From Podospora comata (taxonomy: Eukaryota; Ascomycota; Sordariomycetes; Sordariales; Podosporaceae), in the NCBI GenBank assembly GCA_017354895.1, contig CP071493.1, forward strand, positions 4,278,001-4,342,000: 64,000 nucleotides of DNA. The letters are read 5' to 3'. The notes under the pieces were generated by a model, which worked only from the letters and a program-made list of their open reading frames with translations, searched no databases and had not been told where the DNA came from. The translations under genes were made by a program, and so were the position numbers. This document shows, piece after piece, positions 1-12,343 of this stretch. Every line of letters begins with the position of its first letter. The stretch's first letter is position 1.

Positions 1-669
1 CTTCATGTGAGGCAGTGAATACTTGGCCAGGTAGAAGTAGGGGTGGATGTTGGTGTCGAAGGTATGGATCCATTGGTCCCTTGTGGCTCGCTGTCAGTCT
101 TCTTTCCTCTTCATGTTATTTTCAACCGTCATACTCACTCGGACAAGTCCTTGATGTCAGGAACCATCATCTGATAGGCCGCATTGTTGAAAAGGATGTC
201 GATCTGGCCATTGAATAGTTTGACGGCCTCATCGACCACCTTCTGGCAATTATTGCGGTCCCGCAGATCGGTTGAAATGAGATGACATTGCTGACCGTAC
301 TGCTCAACACGCTTCTTGGTCTCTTGGGCATCATCCTCTTCCTCAGGCAGATAGGCAATCAGCGAGTTGGCACCCTCCATGGCAAACAGGATGGCAGTCG
401 CACGGCCAATACCAGAATCACCACCTGTGATGATGGCATTCTTGCCCTTGAGCTTGCCGGCAGCTCTGTACTTTTGGTTCTTGCCATCGCTAGTTGGGAT
501 CTCATCGAACAGTGGTGTAGGATATGGCATTTTGACCTCTTTTCCAGGGAAATCCTGGTGCGTCACCGGGATCTCGTGCCCTGTCACTGTGTTAGTCCCG
601 CGTATTTTGATATAAGACAGCAGTGTGGCCGCTCGACTTACCACTCTGGAATTGTCCCTTGTCAGTCAT
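1..669 (-). CDS. Short-chain dehydrogenase/reductase, YghA type (3' end outside window)
   Basis: NAD(P)-dependent oxidoreductase of the classical SDR superfamily, 5' two thirds only. Exons on the minus strand are 642..669, 139..580 and 1..90; the gene continues past the left edge. The introns are 61 and 48 bp. The protein begins MTDKGQFQSGHEIPVTHQDF, then shows the Rossmann glycine motif TGGDSGIGR, an acidic stretch LPEEEDDAQE, and NNAAYQ in place of the usual NNAG. The third exon reads DQWIHTF and the start of a catalytic helix (YFYLAKYSLPHMK); the catalytic YxxxK lies outside. The long N-terminal lead before the Rossmann fold and the LPEEE motif match the YghA/GSP39 stress-related SDR subgroup. 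Substrate is unknown. It is divergent from the PTH11-like gene. Confidence 0.9.
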
Positions 670-1522
670 TTTGAATGATTGGTCTTCGATCGATGCGAAA
701 TTGTTTCCTCGGGTAAAGAAGGATGTCTGAATGAATAGGAATCAACCAGGTCAAAAGAACAAAAAGGGTCTCTGAAATATTTGTATTAAATCGGACATCT
801 GAAGTTGAGTTGCTACTGCAGGTACCCAGTCTATGACATAATTGGGGAGCTTCTGGAAGGTGTCCGCAATCACAATGACGACATGCAATGGGGTTGGAGC
901 TTTTGCTCCCCCAACAGTCGGACACCCATTTACCTTTTCAGAGAAAAGACTGAAAACATTCGGCCGGTGTCAAATTCGACAGCTGCATGCCCTCGGGTGG
1001 TCAGGCGTTCGTGAAATCCCATGGCTCTGATTGACCAGGCATCCTTCTTCAACAATAAACAACACCACCTTGGATATCTCATCAACTTCTGGGCTGGACA
1101 ATATTTGACTCGGTACTCCAAGTATAAAAGGCCAGTTGCTTGTTAAAACTGCTCAAGCGTTGATGTTGCGCGACCACTCACCGGCAGTGACAAGATCGAT
1201 AGGAATGAGTCGAGCTCACGAGCTGGTGTCTCTCGGAAGCAATTTCATAACCCCAGGCCGGCGGTTTGCTCTAGTTTAGCCGAACGGTTTGGTCAACGGC
1301 GGTGGACCGTTGAGTTGTGGCTCTTGTTTTGCAAGGCTAAGTTTAGATGGTTTGACTACTTCTAGGGCATCGTTGAATCCACGCTGTTGGGCAACTCAGT
1401 ATAATAACACAGCAAAATGTCAATGATCATGTTGTGTAAGTCCTTATCCATAAAAGAGATCTTCTTGTTGGACACTCATTTGAACTCGTTCTGCCGTGTC
1501 CTTCTTGTCGCTGTTGTGCAGC
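670..1522. promoter_or_regulatory. Divergent intergenic region (SDR / PTH11-like)
   Basis: Shared upstream region of the SDR (leftward) and the receptor-like gene (rightward). A TATAAAAG box reads rightward at 1123-1130, about 390 bp before the rightward ATG. I see no coding exon or repeat here. Confidence 0.4.
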
Positions 1523-3113
1523 ATGTTGTCTGATCTTGACCCTCGAGGGGTTCGGCTTTTTGTGCTTCAAATTACATTCCTCGCACTTGTCTATATTTTC
1601 GTTTCTCTTCGAATTCTCGTTAAATCTTTGACTATCAAGAAGATATCACTAGACGATTGGTTGATATTTGCGGCTGTGGTACGTCGATAAGTGCCAAACC
1701 ACCACCCATTCTTGACGAAGTGATAACAGTTATTTTCTGTAGATTGTTTACACCACCCATACAACCATCACCGTATGGGGAATCGTTAACGCAAGCGAGG
1801 AAGGAGTTAAGGACTTCGTCAGGGGCGAAAACATTGCTCTACACTCCTGGTTCCTCAACGAAGCTCTCTACGCGCCGTTGTCAGCACTCATTCGAAGTTC
1901 AATCGCCGTCTTGCTGCTTCGCATAGCCACCGACAAAATCCACAGAAACATAATATACGTAAACCTGGCCTTTACTTGGACCATTACTGCCATCTACTTC
2001 TTCATCGTTATCTTCCAATGCTCACCCTCTTCATATTTCTATGATCAAGTCCTGGATCCATCCGGCGGGAGCTGGTAAGTCACAAATTCTATCAAACAAA
2101 ACATGTACTCCTGTAGTCTCACAAAAAGGGGTTGCCAAGCATCGACAAAAACGTCGTCCCGCGCGTGACCATCGCCCACAGCATCGTCAACGCCGTAACC
2201 GACTTCATTCTGGCCTTCCTTCCCATTGCCATCCTTTGGAATGTCAAACTCAACAAGCGTACCAAGGTTGGAGTGGCAACTCTTCTCGGAATGGGCGTAC
2301 TCGCGGGGATATGTCTGATAGTCCGTATCCCCTACGTCAAGTTCATACCCGTTTCCGATCCTGAGTTTCTCGAACAAACAAAGTAAGCTTCAAGTTCTCC
2401 CTCGCCATCTTTACAAACAGGTCTGACACCAGCGCAGTGGTACCGCCTTCTGGAGCGTAATGGAAACTTCTCTCGGTATCATCGCCAGCTGCGCAGCCAC
2501 GCTTCGCCCTCTTATGTGCAGATTCGGACCAAGGCGAACCCCCTGGCGCCAGGGCAGCCACCACCATAAACCCATGTCCCGATCTCGATCCAAGAAAGAC
2601 AGAGCTTCCAGCGCAGCAAACTCCAGGCCCCAAAATCGCGCCAGCATAATTACGCTAGTCCAGTCCCAGAATCTCCGAGAGACAAAGGACGACTACCCCC
2701 TCCCGTACCAATCCATCTCCCTGAATGATATCTACAGTCCAGTACATTTGCCTCACGACGCACAAATTCGTGGGACCGATTCTCCCGACTTTGAACTGGC
2801 CATGCAAATGCCGGATCCCGACCCTAACCCCATGCGGTACTCGAACCATCATGAGCATCGATATCCACATCATTACGAATCGAGGGGTCCGGGAAGGCTT
2901 TGGGACAGGAAGCGGACAATAAGTGCGACCTCGATGTACTCTCCAATGTCAGGTGGTGTCAGAATCAAAACTAGTATTGAGATCACGAGAGAGACTCATT
3001 CGCCCGAAGGAAGGGAAACGCCTCAGGACTCCCTCAACTTCCCAATTTACGGTGAGCAGGTGGTCACGATCAACGGCCCAAAAGGGCCGCGTAGATGTAG
3101 GTCTGCTCAGTGA
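1523..3113 (+). CDS. PTH11-like seven-TM rhodopsin-domain membrane protein
   Basis: Plasma-membrane protein of the fungal rhodopsin-domain/PTH11-like GPCR-related family, ligand unknown. Exons 1523..1678, 1743..2074, 2140..2382 and 2438..3113 give 468 residues. TM1 starts directly after the N-terminus (LFVLQITFLALVYIFVSLRI), followed by the family signature DDWLIFAAV, further hydrophobic segments, FQCSPSSYF and GGSCID. The loop cysteine of GGSC is created by the splice at 2074/2140; the acceptor is an unusual CCAAG but is the only one that keeps frame and restores the motif. After TM7 (ETSLGIIASCAATLRPL) comes a roughly 200-residue hydrophilic tail rich in Ser, Pro and Arg, as usual in this family. 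No CFEM domain is seen. An upstream exon at about 1416 is possible but not needed. Confidence 0.85.
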
Positions 3114-3356
3114 AGTTGTGGTGAGAGGTATCATTGTATACGGGGTGTACCTATTTTTGGAGAATGACAACATATATTTCTCCGCGAAAGTGTTAAAATC
3201 GTATCATCCCGCTAGCAGGGGCAGGAAATAGTGAAAAGAAAAAGTAAGAACGACGGAAATTGACGTAAAAACCACAATCAAGTGCAGATTTTACCAACAT
3301 AGCATGCCGACATGTAGTTGTATCAGAAGTCAGGCAAAAGATGCAACGCTCCACGG

Positions 3357-3992
3357 TCAAGAATCCGGCGCCGGCTCCCATGTCTTGTTCCCGAGGAAAC
3401 TGTAACAGCCAACAGCCCCATTCGAGTCATAGAGTGTGGTGTCTGTATCTTTTGTTAGTAAAGTCAACTGGCGTCACTTGTGACAGAAGACGCTTACTCA
3501 AGTCGAGCGTTGAGTTAGTGTGCCCGCCGTTCATATCCCAACACAAACAACTCAAATACAGCGACTTGTCATGAATAAAGGTACAGTTCTCGCATGATCC
3601 GGAGTAGTTCCCACTGTCCTCGAGTTAGGGAGACTGCTTTCTTGGAGGGGACCAAGAGACGTTTCACTCACTTCTCATATACTACAAGCTGTCCAGCATT
3701 GTTTCCCGCGCAATGATCCAAGTCCAGCCTAACGTGACGTGTTATCAGTATGCATCTCTTTGGAGCCACCAGAGAGAGGGACGAGCACTCACATGCTGTA
3801 ATTGAATCCGTAAATATCAACATCGTCGTTGAGACAATAAACACCAATCCAGTGATGTTTGTCGGTCAGGTTGGCGCCTGCATAGGCGCAGTCATGGGTG
3901 AAGCCACCTTCGCCCGAGGTCAACAAGGGGAACACGAGCCCCAGAAGAAGAACGGTGGCGGTCAAAACGGGATACGCGGAGAAGCTGCCCAT
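3357..3992 (-). CDS. Small secreted CVNH (cyanovirin-N-like) protein
   Basis: Exons 3793..3992, 3672..3728, 3498..3613 and 3357..3442 encode 152 residues. The N-terminus is a signal peptide (hydrophobic core LTATVLLLGLVF) with likely cleavage near residues 25-28. The mature part has eight cysteines and two similar halves, each with Cys-bearing strands followed by an LDL motif: LDLDHCAGNNAGQL in the first half and STLDLNTT in the second. That internal duplication and the LDL plus G-N-x-x-G-x-L pattern are typical of the CVNH lectin-like fold, which binds high-mannose glycans in some members. Sugar binding is not shown for this protein. The family call is from pattern only; a generic small secreted Cys-rich protein is the alternative. 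Confidence 0.68.
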
Positions 3993-5031
3993 GTTGTCAG
4001 ATTCTGAGGCTGCTCCGGTGCTTTTGAACCTCTGACGACGCGATGGTATAAGTCGAGGTGGGTTGGCAGAGCTCTGCGGGAGCTTGGGGGCCACTCGCTC
4101 TGGTGACGGCAAGTGTAAACAATGAGGAGGTAGATGAGAGCAGAAGGGCAGATACTAGTACGAGAAATATCTTGAAATAGCCACAGTGTCGAAACTAAAA
4201 TGCCTGGCCGGCCCCAACGAAACCACCTACTCGGATAAATCAAGGAAGGTGGAGACTTACAAAGTGGTGGGCAGCATGGTTCATGATCGAAAATGGAAAG
4301 AGCAACATCCCCAGGGGCAGGCACTCTACACAAGCTCAATATCCACCCACGTCACGACCCAGGGAGCTGAGATTAGCTGGGCCAGCTCGGTGTTACGGAA
4401 AAGCCCGCAAACTTGCTAGATCAAACACAGGACCGGAAGCCATGGACCTTCTTTGGCCTCATGCTTCCAGGTTCCTACTGCAGTCGTCAACAAACCATCT
4501 CTCGTCCTTCATCCCGCTCCTTCCCAGATCATCGTTACGGACGAATACTCCCGCCCGGACCTCTTGATAACCGACGACTACCTGCAAGAGCTCTGAAGCA
4601 AGCCAAGTGATTTCCTGATTTGGCCGACCAGGGGTCCTGCCATCGACGGTCTTTGTCCCCAATGTCTCTCAAAGGTGTCTGTGGGATATTGATAGGTAGG
4701 CAAAGCTGACCAAGAGGCTGAGAACCTCACTTCCACTGCAGCATTCAGGGTCTTCCACAAGACATTCTTGACATCTGCAACACCGCTGGAGCAGCACAGC
4801 AGAAAAGCCGAGCCCGTTTGCTGCACGTTGTACCGACTTCTTGCACTGCACATGACCTGCATGGATATCGGCGTGATGTCCATATTTGTGAAATCGGTTG
4901 TTTTCATACTTCATAATTTGCGAGTATGAAATATTTATCTAGAATAGGAAGAGTAGGGCCTGAGGATCACCATGGTACATTGCATGAGGGCTTGATGTGC
5001 TACATCAAAATGTATAAGCTACGTATCTTGT
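3993..5031. other. Intergenic region, no gene seen
   Basis: Between the CVNH gene start and the 3' end of the glycosylase gene. The ORFs present are short, lack splice continuity and look like chance reading frames. I see no repeat or RNA gene. Confidence 0.4.
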
Positions 5032-6847
5032 TCATGAAGGTGCCTGCTGCATAGCTCCTGCTGAAGATTCCGAGCTCAGTATCACCGGACTCCCATTATC
5101 ATCATACCCAACCCGGCCCTCATCCACTGCTCTTCGCAACTCCTCACGAAGAGGCTCTCGATCACCCGTTACCGGGTCCCATTCCCATCCTTCCCGCATC
5201 CTGCAACCAAGCTCAAATCAGCAAAAATGTTCAGGTCGGGCCTCGCTAGGGAATTGCGCTCTTTCCTACCCGTGTGTGACACAGAACCCCAGGTCACAAA
5301 CAACACAGGAAAACAAGAGAAGGAGTAAATTATAACGTACCACATCCATCTCAAACAAGCTCTCAGCTCCTTATCCTTGGGTAGCACCCTCATCCACTCC
5401 GGCTGGAACCCTTCCCCTCGTCCCCCCTTCCCAGTCCAATCCTCCGCCCGACCGAGTAGCTCATCCCTACAAAATATCCTCCACGAGTCCAACGTATACG
5501 CACCCTGCGTCAAATGTCCAATCTCCCAAGCCTGCCCTATCGCCCGTTCCCTTCTATCCTTTACCATATCCATCACATCAAGCCCCCCTCCACCATCCCC
5601 ATTAAAATTACCATTGTCAAAATCCTCGGCTCCAAAAACCTCCCCAGCTGTAACATTCCTACCATCCTCGACCGAAGGATAGTTCCTCACCCCATACCTT
5701 CTCTCCCTCACCGGCGGGTTCTCCACAAACCCCCTTGCATACTTTTGCATGATGGCATACCTGTGCTCCGACAACCCTAGCGGCTTGATCAACTCCACCA
5801 CCTCATTCTTATTCTCCTCCTTTGCCAACTCTTCCGGCGTCGGAAACCGTCTGACCAACTCCCAAAACACGGGGATGGCGACCCTCCCAGCGGTTTTGAT
5901 CAAAAAAGTCACGGCGACCAACAAGTGAAAAGGGGAATGTGCTAGCTCTTCCTGAATGAGACCAAACTTTGGGCCGCCCAACGGTGGGATTGAGAGGCTG
6001 GATACCACGCCGGGAGGCGGTTTTCGGAGGAGCCGGTTTGGAGTTGGGGGGCGGTTGATGAGCGATGTTTCTTGTTGCTGGACTTCTTGTCTTTCTTGGA
6101 CAAGCTCTTGTGACGGTGGTGGACTTGTGCTAAAAAAGGGGGAGGTTTTAGTTCTGCTCGTTGCCTTGATGGCTTGTTCGGTTCGGGTGCGCGCGCGGTG
6201 GCGAGGTGATGATGGGTTGGAATGGATGGGTTTGGAATCGGTGTGAGGTAAACCAGGTTTATGGCCTGGAACAAGGCCGTGGGAGGGAAGAGGAGAATAG
6301 AGTTGCGAGTGGACTTCACGATGATGGGGAAGGTTGTTACCTAAGTCGATGCCTGGAATTGTCGGGAACGGCACGGGCGTCTGGCGAGCCATAGCCGGCG
6401 CCTCTTGCTTCAAGTTTTTTCTTGGGAATGAGGGGACAGGAACAGTTGTTTCTTTAGACGCTGAAACAGCTTGACAGTCTGAGGAGGAAGGCATAGCTGT
6501 TTTGGAGCTGATCCCAAGATCTTTTTGGAGTTCTTGAACGATTTTGTCGAATTGTTCAAAAGGGGCCGATAGCTCCTCACGCAACTTATTCGCTAGCTCG
6601 TCGAACTTGACAAACGCCTGGAAAGATGATGTCAGGGCTGGGGCTGGCTGAAGTTAGTATGTTTGCTACTCGATGCATTTGATGTAAACTTACCCGAAGA
6701 GCTAACCGCGCCATTCATATCCTCGTCACCATCCCAAGAGTGAGAGGTATGCTTTGACGATTGTTTGGCCTTGTTAATTTCCTTCTTCTGCTGCACATTG
6801 GCATCTGAATACTGAGGTGCCATTGTTGTCTCTTTATTGCCACGCAT
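5032..6847 (-). CDS. MBD4-type HhH-GPD DNA glycosylase
   Basis: Predicted nuclear base-excision repair enzyme related to vertebrate MBD4 and plant MBD4L, which remove T or U mispaired with G. Exons 6694..6847, 5341..6643 and 5032..5200 give 541 residues. The first 260 residues are Pro/Ser/Arg-rich and low in complexity. The C-terminal HhH-GPD domain (about 265-485) shows HSPFHLLVAVTFLIKTAGR, PTPEELA and ELIKPLGL, then the catalytic segment with LDSWRIFC; Asp437 aligns with the catalytic Asp of MBD4 (DSYRIFC). The final exon adds an acidic tail (MREGWEWDPVTG). No methyl-CpG-binding domain is visible. The start codon is provisional; a second in-frame ATG lies eight codons later. Confidence 0.85.
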
Positions 6848-7577
6848 CAAAGTAGTATTCTGCTGCTTCTTGAAGGCGTTAGAGGGGGCTTGTCCCAAGG
6901 CAAAAGCTTGCTGCCGAGATCCTTGAGACTGGTCGGTATGAAAGACTAAACCCGAAAGCACCTCGTCTGCTATGACAAGTCGCTTGGTGAGTGCAGCAGT
7001 TGATTATTATTGATTGGGATTTTTCTGGCTGTGGTGACGTGAGGATCCGTTTTGGAACAATGCCCAGCGTGGGTATACCAGTCAGTATTAGGTGGGCAGT
7101 AAGAGGGAATAATTGGTGGAGAGAAACAGATCGAGTGTTGATTCTCGTCACGCAAAAGAACCTACATAAACAAAACAAAGTGAGGTTGCCGGTCACAAGA
7201 GGGTTCGCCGAGCCAACTTGATTAGTGTCGTCGATGCGGGTCTACGTGGGGAGGTGGTATCACTTTATCTTGGTGCATCATCTCAACCGTCAACATGGGT
7301 TAAACCACCAGAAAAACATATTTCCTGTCATCATCAACCATTTTGGTACTGCCAAACTCTAGATCACAATGCTGAACGACAAGGAAAGTCTAGCTGTATT
7401 GAGACCGAGACATTTGATGTACACACCATCACACTTCCCCGCTGCTCCATCTTCCTCTGAGGCCTTTTCCTTCCCTTCCTTTTCGTCTACGCGTTACATA
7501 GGGATCTGGGAGACCGTAGCAGTATATGATACAAACAATAGAGGCAAAGCTTCATTTTCCTGTAGCCTCGCTTGAAT
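6848..7577. other. Intergenic region
   Basis: Holds the glycosylase upstream region and the 3' flank of cytochrome c1. I see no supported coding exon. Confidence 0.35.
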
Positions 7578-8955
7578 TTAGCGGCGGATGTTGGTCTTGC
7601 CCTCCTTGGGAGGATCGTAGACAATCTTTCTCGACTTGAGCCAGGCCCACTTGTACCGCTTAACCCAGACGCTCATGGCGAACAGAACAGATGTGATCGC
7701 CAGAACCTTCATACCCATGCGCTTGCGGTCATCCATCTCGGGCTCAGCAGCCCAGTTGAGGAACTCGGTAACGTCCTTGGCCATCTGGGAAGTTGTCGCA
7801 GGGGTCTCATCCTCATACTCGACCAAGCCATCGTACAAGACACGAGCCATGGCAATACCGGTACCGGGGAAGTAGGGGTTGAAGTTGAGACCAGCGCCGA
7901 CCTGGGCGCCGGCAGGGGGCTCATCGGGGTAGCCGGTGAGGAGGTTGAAGATGTAGTCGCAGCCACCGTGGCGGGCCTTGACCATCAAGCTGAGATCGGG
8001 AGGAAGGGCACCGTTGTTGGCGAAACGGGCAGCCTCATCGTTGGGGTAAGGAGAGGGGAGGTAGTCGGACAGCTTGCCGGGGCGCTTCTCGATCTCACCC
8101 TGGTCGTTGGGCTCGGTGTCATACTCGTTCTCCTCAGCCAACGCCTTGGCCTCGTCAACGGTCAGGATGGTGCCGACCAGGGAGCGGTAGGGCACTCTGC
8201 TGAGAGAGTGGCACGAGGCGCAGACCTCGCGGTAGACCTGGAAACCTCTCCGGAGACTGTGTGCGAGCAAGACATCCCATGTAAGCCATCCCGTCGGAGC
8301 TAGTAGGGACAGGGGGTGGATGGTGGGGGGTTGGAGAGCTTACGCTTGGTGGTCAAAGGTCTTGAACCATTGGTTGTGAACCCAGGGGTACTTGGTGGGA
8401 TGGAGACTATGTCGCCAGTAAGCTTCGCGATCTTGTATCCCAACTCGTGGTGCCGTAATGTCCAAGCCGGTCGAATATGCCTCAAACATGAGACGAATAA
8501 CCTCGGCCCCCACGGCAACACGGGTTGGCCCCTCCGATCAACCACTCACCCTTCCTCAGCAGGCGTCATGGCATGAGAGTTGCCATAGAGATGGTAATAC
8601 CAGCCGACAGAGCCGGCAGCAACGGCGGTGGCAGCGGCGGCGGCGATGTTCAAGCGGAGCGGCGACTCGGCAGTCGATCCGGAGCTCGAGGAAGCGGCGC
8701 GCTGGGAGGACGAATACGATTAGCTTCCAGCGGGCCACATAACAGCTTCGTCCTCGTCCGGGTCGATGGCCGGAGCTTCCCTCGTCGGGACAATTGGAGG
8801 AGGCGGCGGTTCGGCGGGCGATGTCGTCGGTGCCATGTCATACCACCACGGGGCCTGGCACCTGTCTTGGGCAAACATACCTTGGTAATCTGCACGGCGC
8901 CATTTCTCGCGCTGGCGAAGGCGCGCATCGGGCGCACACAGGACCTCGCAAGCAT
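7578..8955 (-). CDS. CYT1: Cytochrome c1, haem protein of complex III
   Basis: Catalytic haem subunit of the mitochondrial cytochrome bc1 complex; passes electrons from the Rieske protein to cytochrome c on the intermembrane-space side. Exons 8881..8955, 8551-spanning 8550..8701, 8344..8406 and 7578..8256 encode 322 residues. The N-terminus is an Arg-rich presequence ([18 protein letters not shown]) followed by an Ala-rich hydrophobic sorting stretch. The haem c site is CASCH, the axial methionine lies in the segment MARVLYDG, and there is one C-terminal membrane anchor ([18 protein letters not shown]) before a basic tail. Length is normal for the family. Its upstream region carries paired CCAAT motifs reported separately. 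Confidence 0.97.
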
Positions 8956-9009
8956 GGTGGGCACACCTTGCGGAGCTTAGGGGGGTATCGTGGGTGATCT
9001 GACAAGGCA

Positions 9010-9128
9010 ATTGGCCTGCCAATGTCGGTGTTTTGAGGTTGGTGGCTCGGGCTGATGATGGTCGACGCAGTCAGGATTCTCAAATTCGGGATTCTTAGGA
9101 ACTCTGGCTGTCTGATTGGCCGGCCAAT
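9010..9128. promoter_or_regulatory. Two inverted CCAAT pairs upstream of CYT1
   Basis: ATTGGCCTGCCAAT at 9010-9023 and ATTGGCCGGCCAAT at 9115-9128. Each is an ATTGG-N4-CCAAT inverted pair, and their starts are exactly 105 bp apart. They lie about 55 and 160 bp before the CYT1 ATG (8955). CCAAT is the binding site of the HAP/CBC complex, which in yeast activates respiratory genes including CYT1. Binding here is inferred. Confidence 0.55.
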
Positions 9129-9478
9129 CACAGCAGTGCTGACGGCCTATCAATTTTTCCGCCAGCCTTTCCCTCGCCCGGCTGCGGGTGCTATGGGCTT
9201 GGCTTGTGCAATTCAGTCCCCAAGCTCCCACTCCGTACCCACCGTCTTTCCTGGATGGGGTTTCAAACATCAAACATCAGACATCAACGTCAGAGGTCAT
9301 GACTTGGACAGAGAATATCCGTACCGATACCGCCGCATTCATCATTCACACCCAGGATATCACTAAACACAACTACTTTTCCTGTACACTTGAAACGCCA
9401 AAAAACGCCCCATATCAAAAACCAACGTCTTTTCCTTGTATACAAAGCTCCATTTTAAACCCTTCAACCGCTCTCAGC

Positions 9479-10779
<1,301 letters not shown>

Positions 10780-11448
10780 GATGGATGACTGCGCTTTGTG
10801 TCTGTCTCTCAAATGGTCCGGTTCAATTGGTGAGAAAAAAAGGGTGAAACTTGACACAGGCTAGAAGATATTTTGCAGAGGAAAGATTGTCTTGCAGAGC
10901 AAAGGGTGTATGAATCTTTTTTTCGCCGGTGGCGGTCAAAGAGCTCGAGGTCAATTCAACTACTCCCCTCCCATAGAGTTTTGAGAGGGGCAAACCCCAA
11001 TGAGTCAAAGTGGGGCAATGTGCTATGTACCGTTTTCTGACTTACAAGCCATCAGAAGAGACTCGGCTTATCCTAGCATCGCTTCTGCATTCGGCAAAGA
11101 ACTACGTCAAAGACACTGGGCCCTGAGCTGGCTTTGGTTCACCCACAGGTTTCTGACACGCGATTGAAAGGCACAGAGCCATCAAACAATGGGGGAACCA
11201 GAGAACAGCAGGGTGAAAGGTGTGTAATTCACCTCCAGGCATTGGTCCTTCAGAGGTCTCGAAAGGGTGGTTCGACATGACCCCACCCACATCGCTTCCA
11301 AGGTCTTGAACTGCAGGCAGGCGGGAGCTCGAAGCAGGTCCCACTCGCCGACGTCGGACCTAGAATTCTATCGTCTTGCTGGTAACATCCCGCCCAACGA
11401 CATGCTAACTGTATAGGTACGGATGCCCCGACTTCTGAGCTCACCATC
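10780..11448. other. DAHP synthase upstream region
   Basis: Leftward promoter of the DAHP synthase and 3' flank of the AIG1-like gene. An ATTGG (CCAAT on the sense strand) lies at 10824-10828, about 45 bp before the start codon. No coding exon seen. Confidence 0.4.
10997..11007. promoter_or_regulatory. CCAAT box fused to a TGAGTCA (CPC1/Gcn4-type) element
   Basis: The string CCAATGAGTCA contains CCAAT at 10997-11001 and the palindromic TGAGTCA at 11001-11007, sharing one T. It is about 220 bp before the DAHP synthase ATG. TGA(C/G)TCA is the site of the Gcn4/CPC1/CpcA bZIP activator of amino-acid biosynthesis, a known regulator of aromatic pathway genes in fungi. Such heptamers also occur by chance, so support comes from the context. 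Confidence 0.5.
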
Positions 11449-12343
11449 TCAATCCGTCTTGATGGGATGAAGAGCTTCCTTCTTGAACTGTTCAATACCG
11501 TTGATCTTACCGTACAGCCACTTTAGAGCCAGTGTGCTCGTCGTCATGAGCCCGGCTGAGACTGAAAAGAGAATCACTCGCTGCCAAGTTTTGAGCAGCT
11601 CAAACATGGGATACGGGTACCTTCACGACATGGTCAGACAAGAGCAACACAAAAATCATTGCAACAAGGCTTTGCCTGTGTCTGCAGAGTTACCGTACCA
11701 TCCGTTTTGCTCAAAGCAATATTCAACCCACCCCCAGTATAGAAATGCCAAGCAGGTACTGAGAGCCATAGCACTGTAAACTCTGATGGTCCAAGGAGGA
11801 CTGAGTAGTATCAGATCCACCGTTAACATGACGGCTGGCATCGCATGAAATCCACTGTGAAAGTTGGAGTTAGATTGGACATTTCAATGGATCGTGGGCA
11901 CTCTCACAAATCTGGGAGGAATGGAAGTGCGAACTCTGGTGGGAAAAGGAGGGACTTGTCAATGGCACTTATGCTCCAGTACAGAATGCTGATCAGAACC
12001 TCCAAGGGTGTTGAACACACTGAGAGAACATTTTTGATGCCAAAGAGCTGAGGGCTCAGAGTGAGATCGGCCAACAAACCAAAGGCAAACGTTGCCGTCG
12101 CTAAAGCGAGCCCAATGATGGCTGTTCCCCTTGTCAGTCTTTTCCCTTTTCATCCTCTTGTGTGGAACGTAATGTACTGAGAAATTGAAAGTCACCACCA
12201 AACCCGAAGTGAATTTCGGTTGGGAACTGCTGAAGGTACCAAAAGCTGCACGAGTATGACAAAAGACCGATGGCATGTACGAGGGCTGAGAAGCTCCGGG
12301 AAGGCGAGGAGAGCCGTTGTAAAGGGTGGGGTTGGTTTGCCAT
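11449..12343 (-). CDS. FAR-17a/AIG1-like integral membrane hydrolase
   Basis: Multi-pass ER-type membrane protein of the AIG1/ADTRP family; the human members hydrolyse fatty-acid esters of hydroxy fatty acids with an intramembrane Thr-His pair. Exons 12178..12343, 11908..12121, 11699..11854 and 11449..11620 encode 235 residues, normal for the family. The signature GGDFQFLT is completed at the first splice, followed by IIGLALA, a segment with LADLTLSP and PLEVLISILYW, then GFHAMPAVMLTVDL, LLSPPWTI and YWGWVEYCFEQNGWYPYP. Thr56 and His130 are the likely counterparts of the catalytic pair (human Thr43/His134), inferred from motif position. The last acceptor is GAAG and rests on frame and motif. 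Confidence 0.88.

Noticed and set aside
7572-8303. 243-codon ORF on the plus strand
   Set aside because: Antisense shadow of cytochrome c1, which has clear motifs and consistent splice sites.
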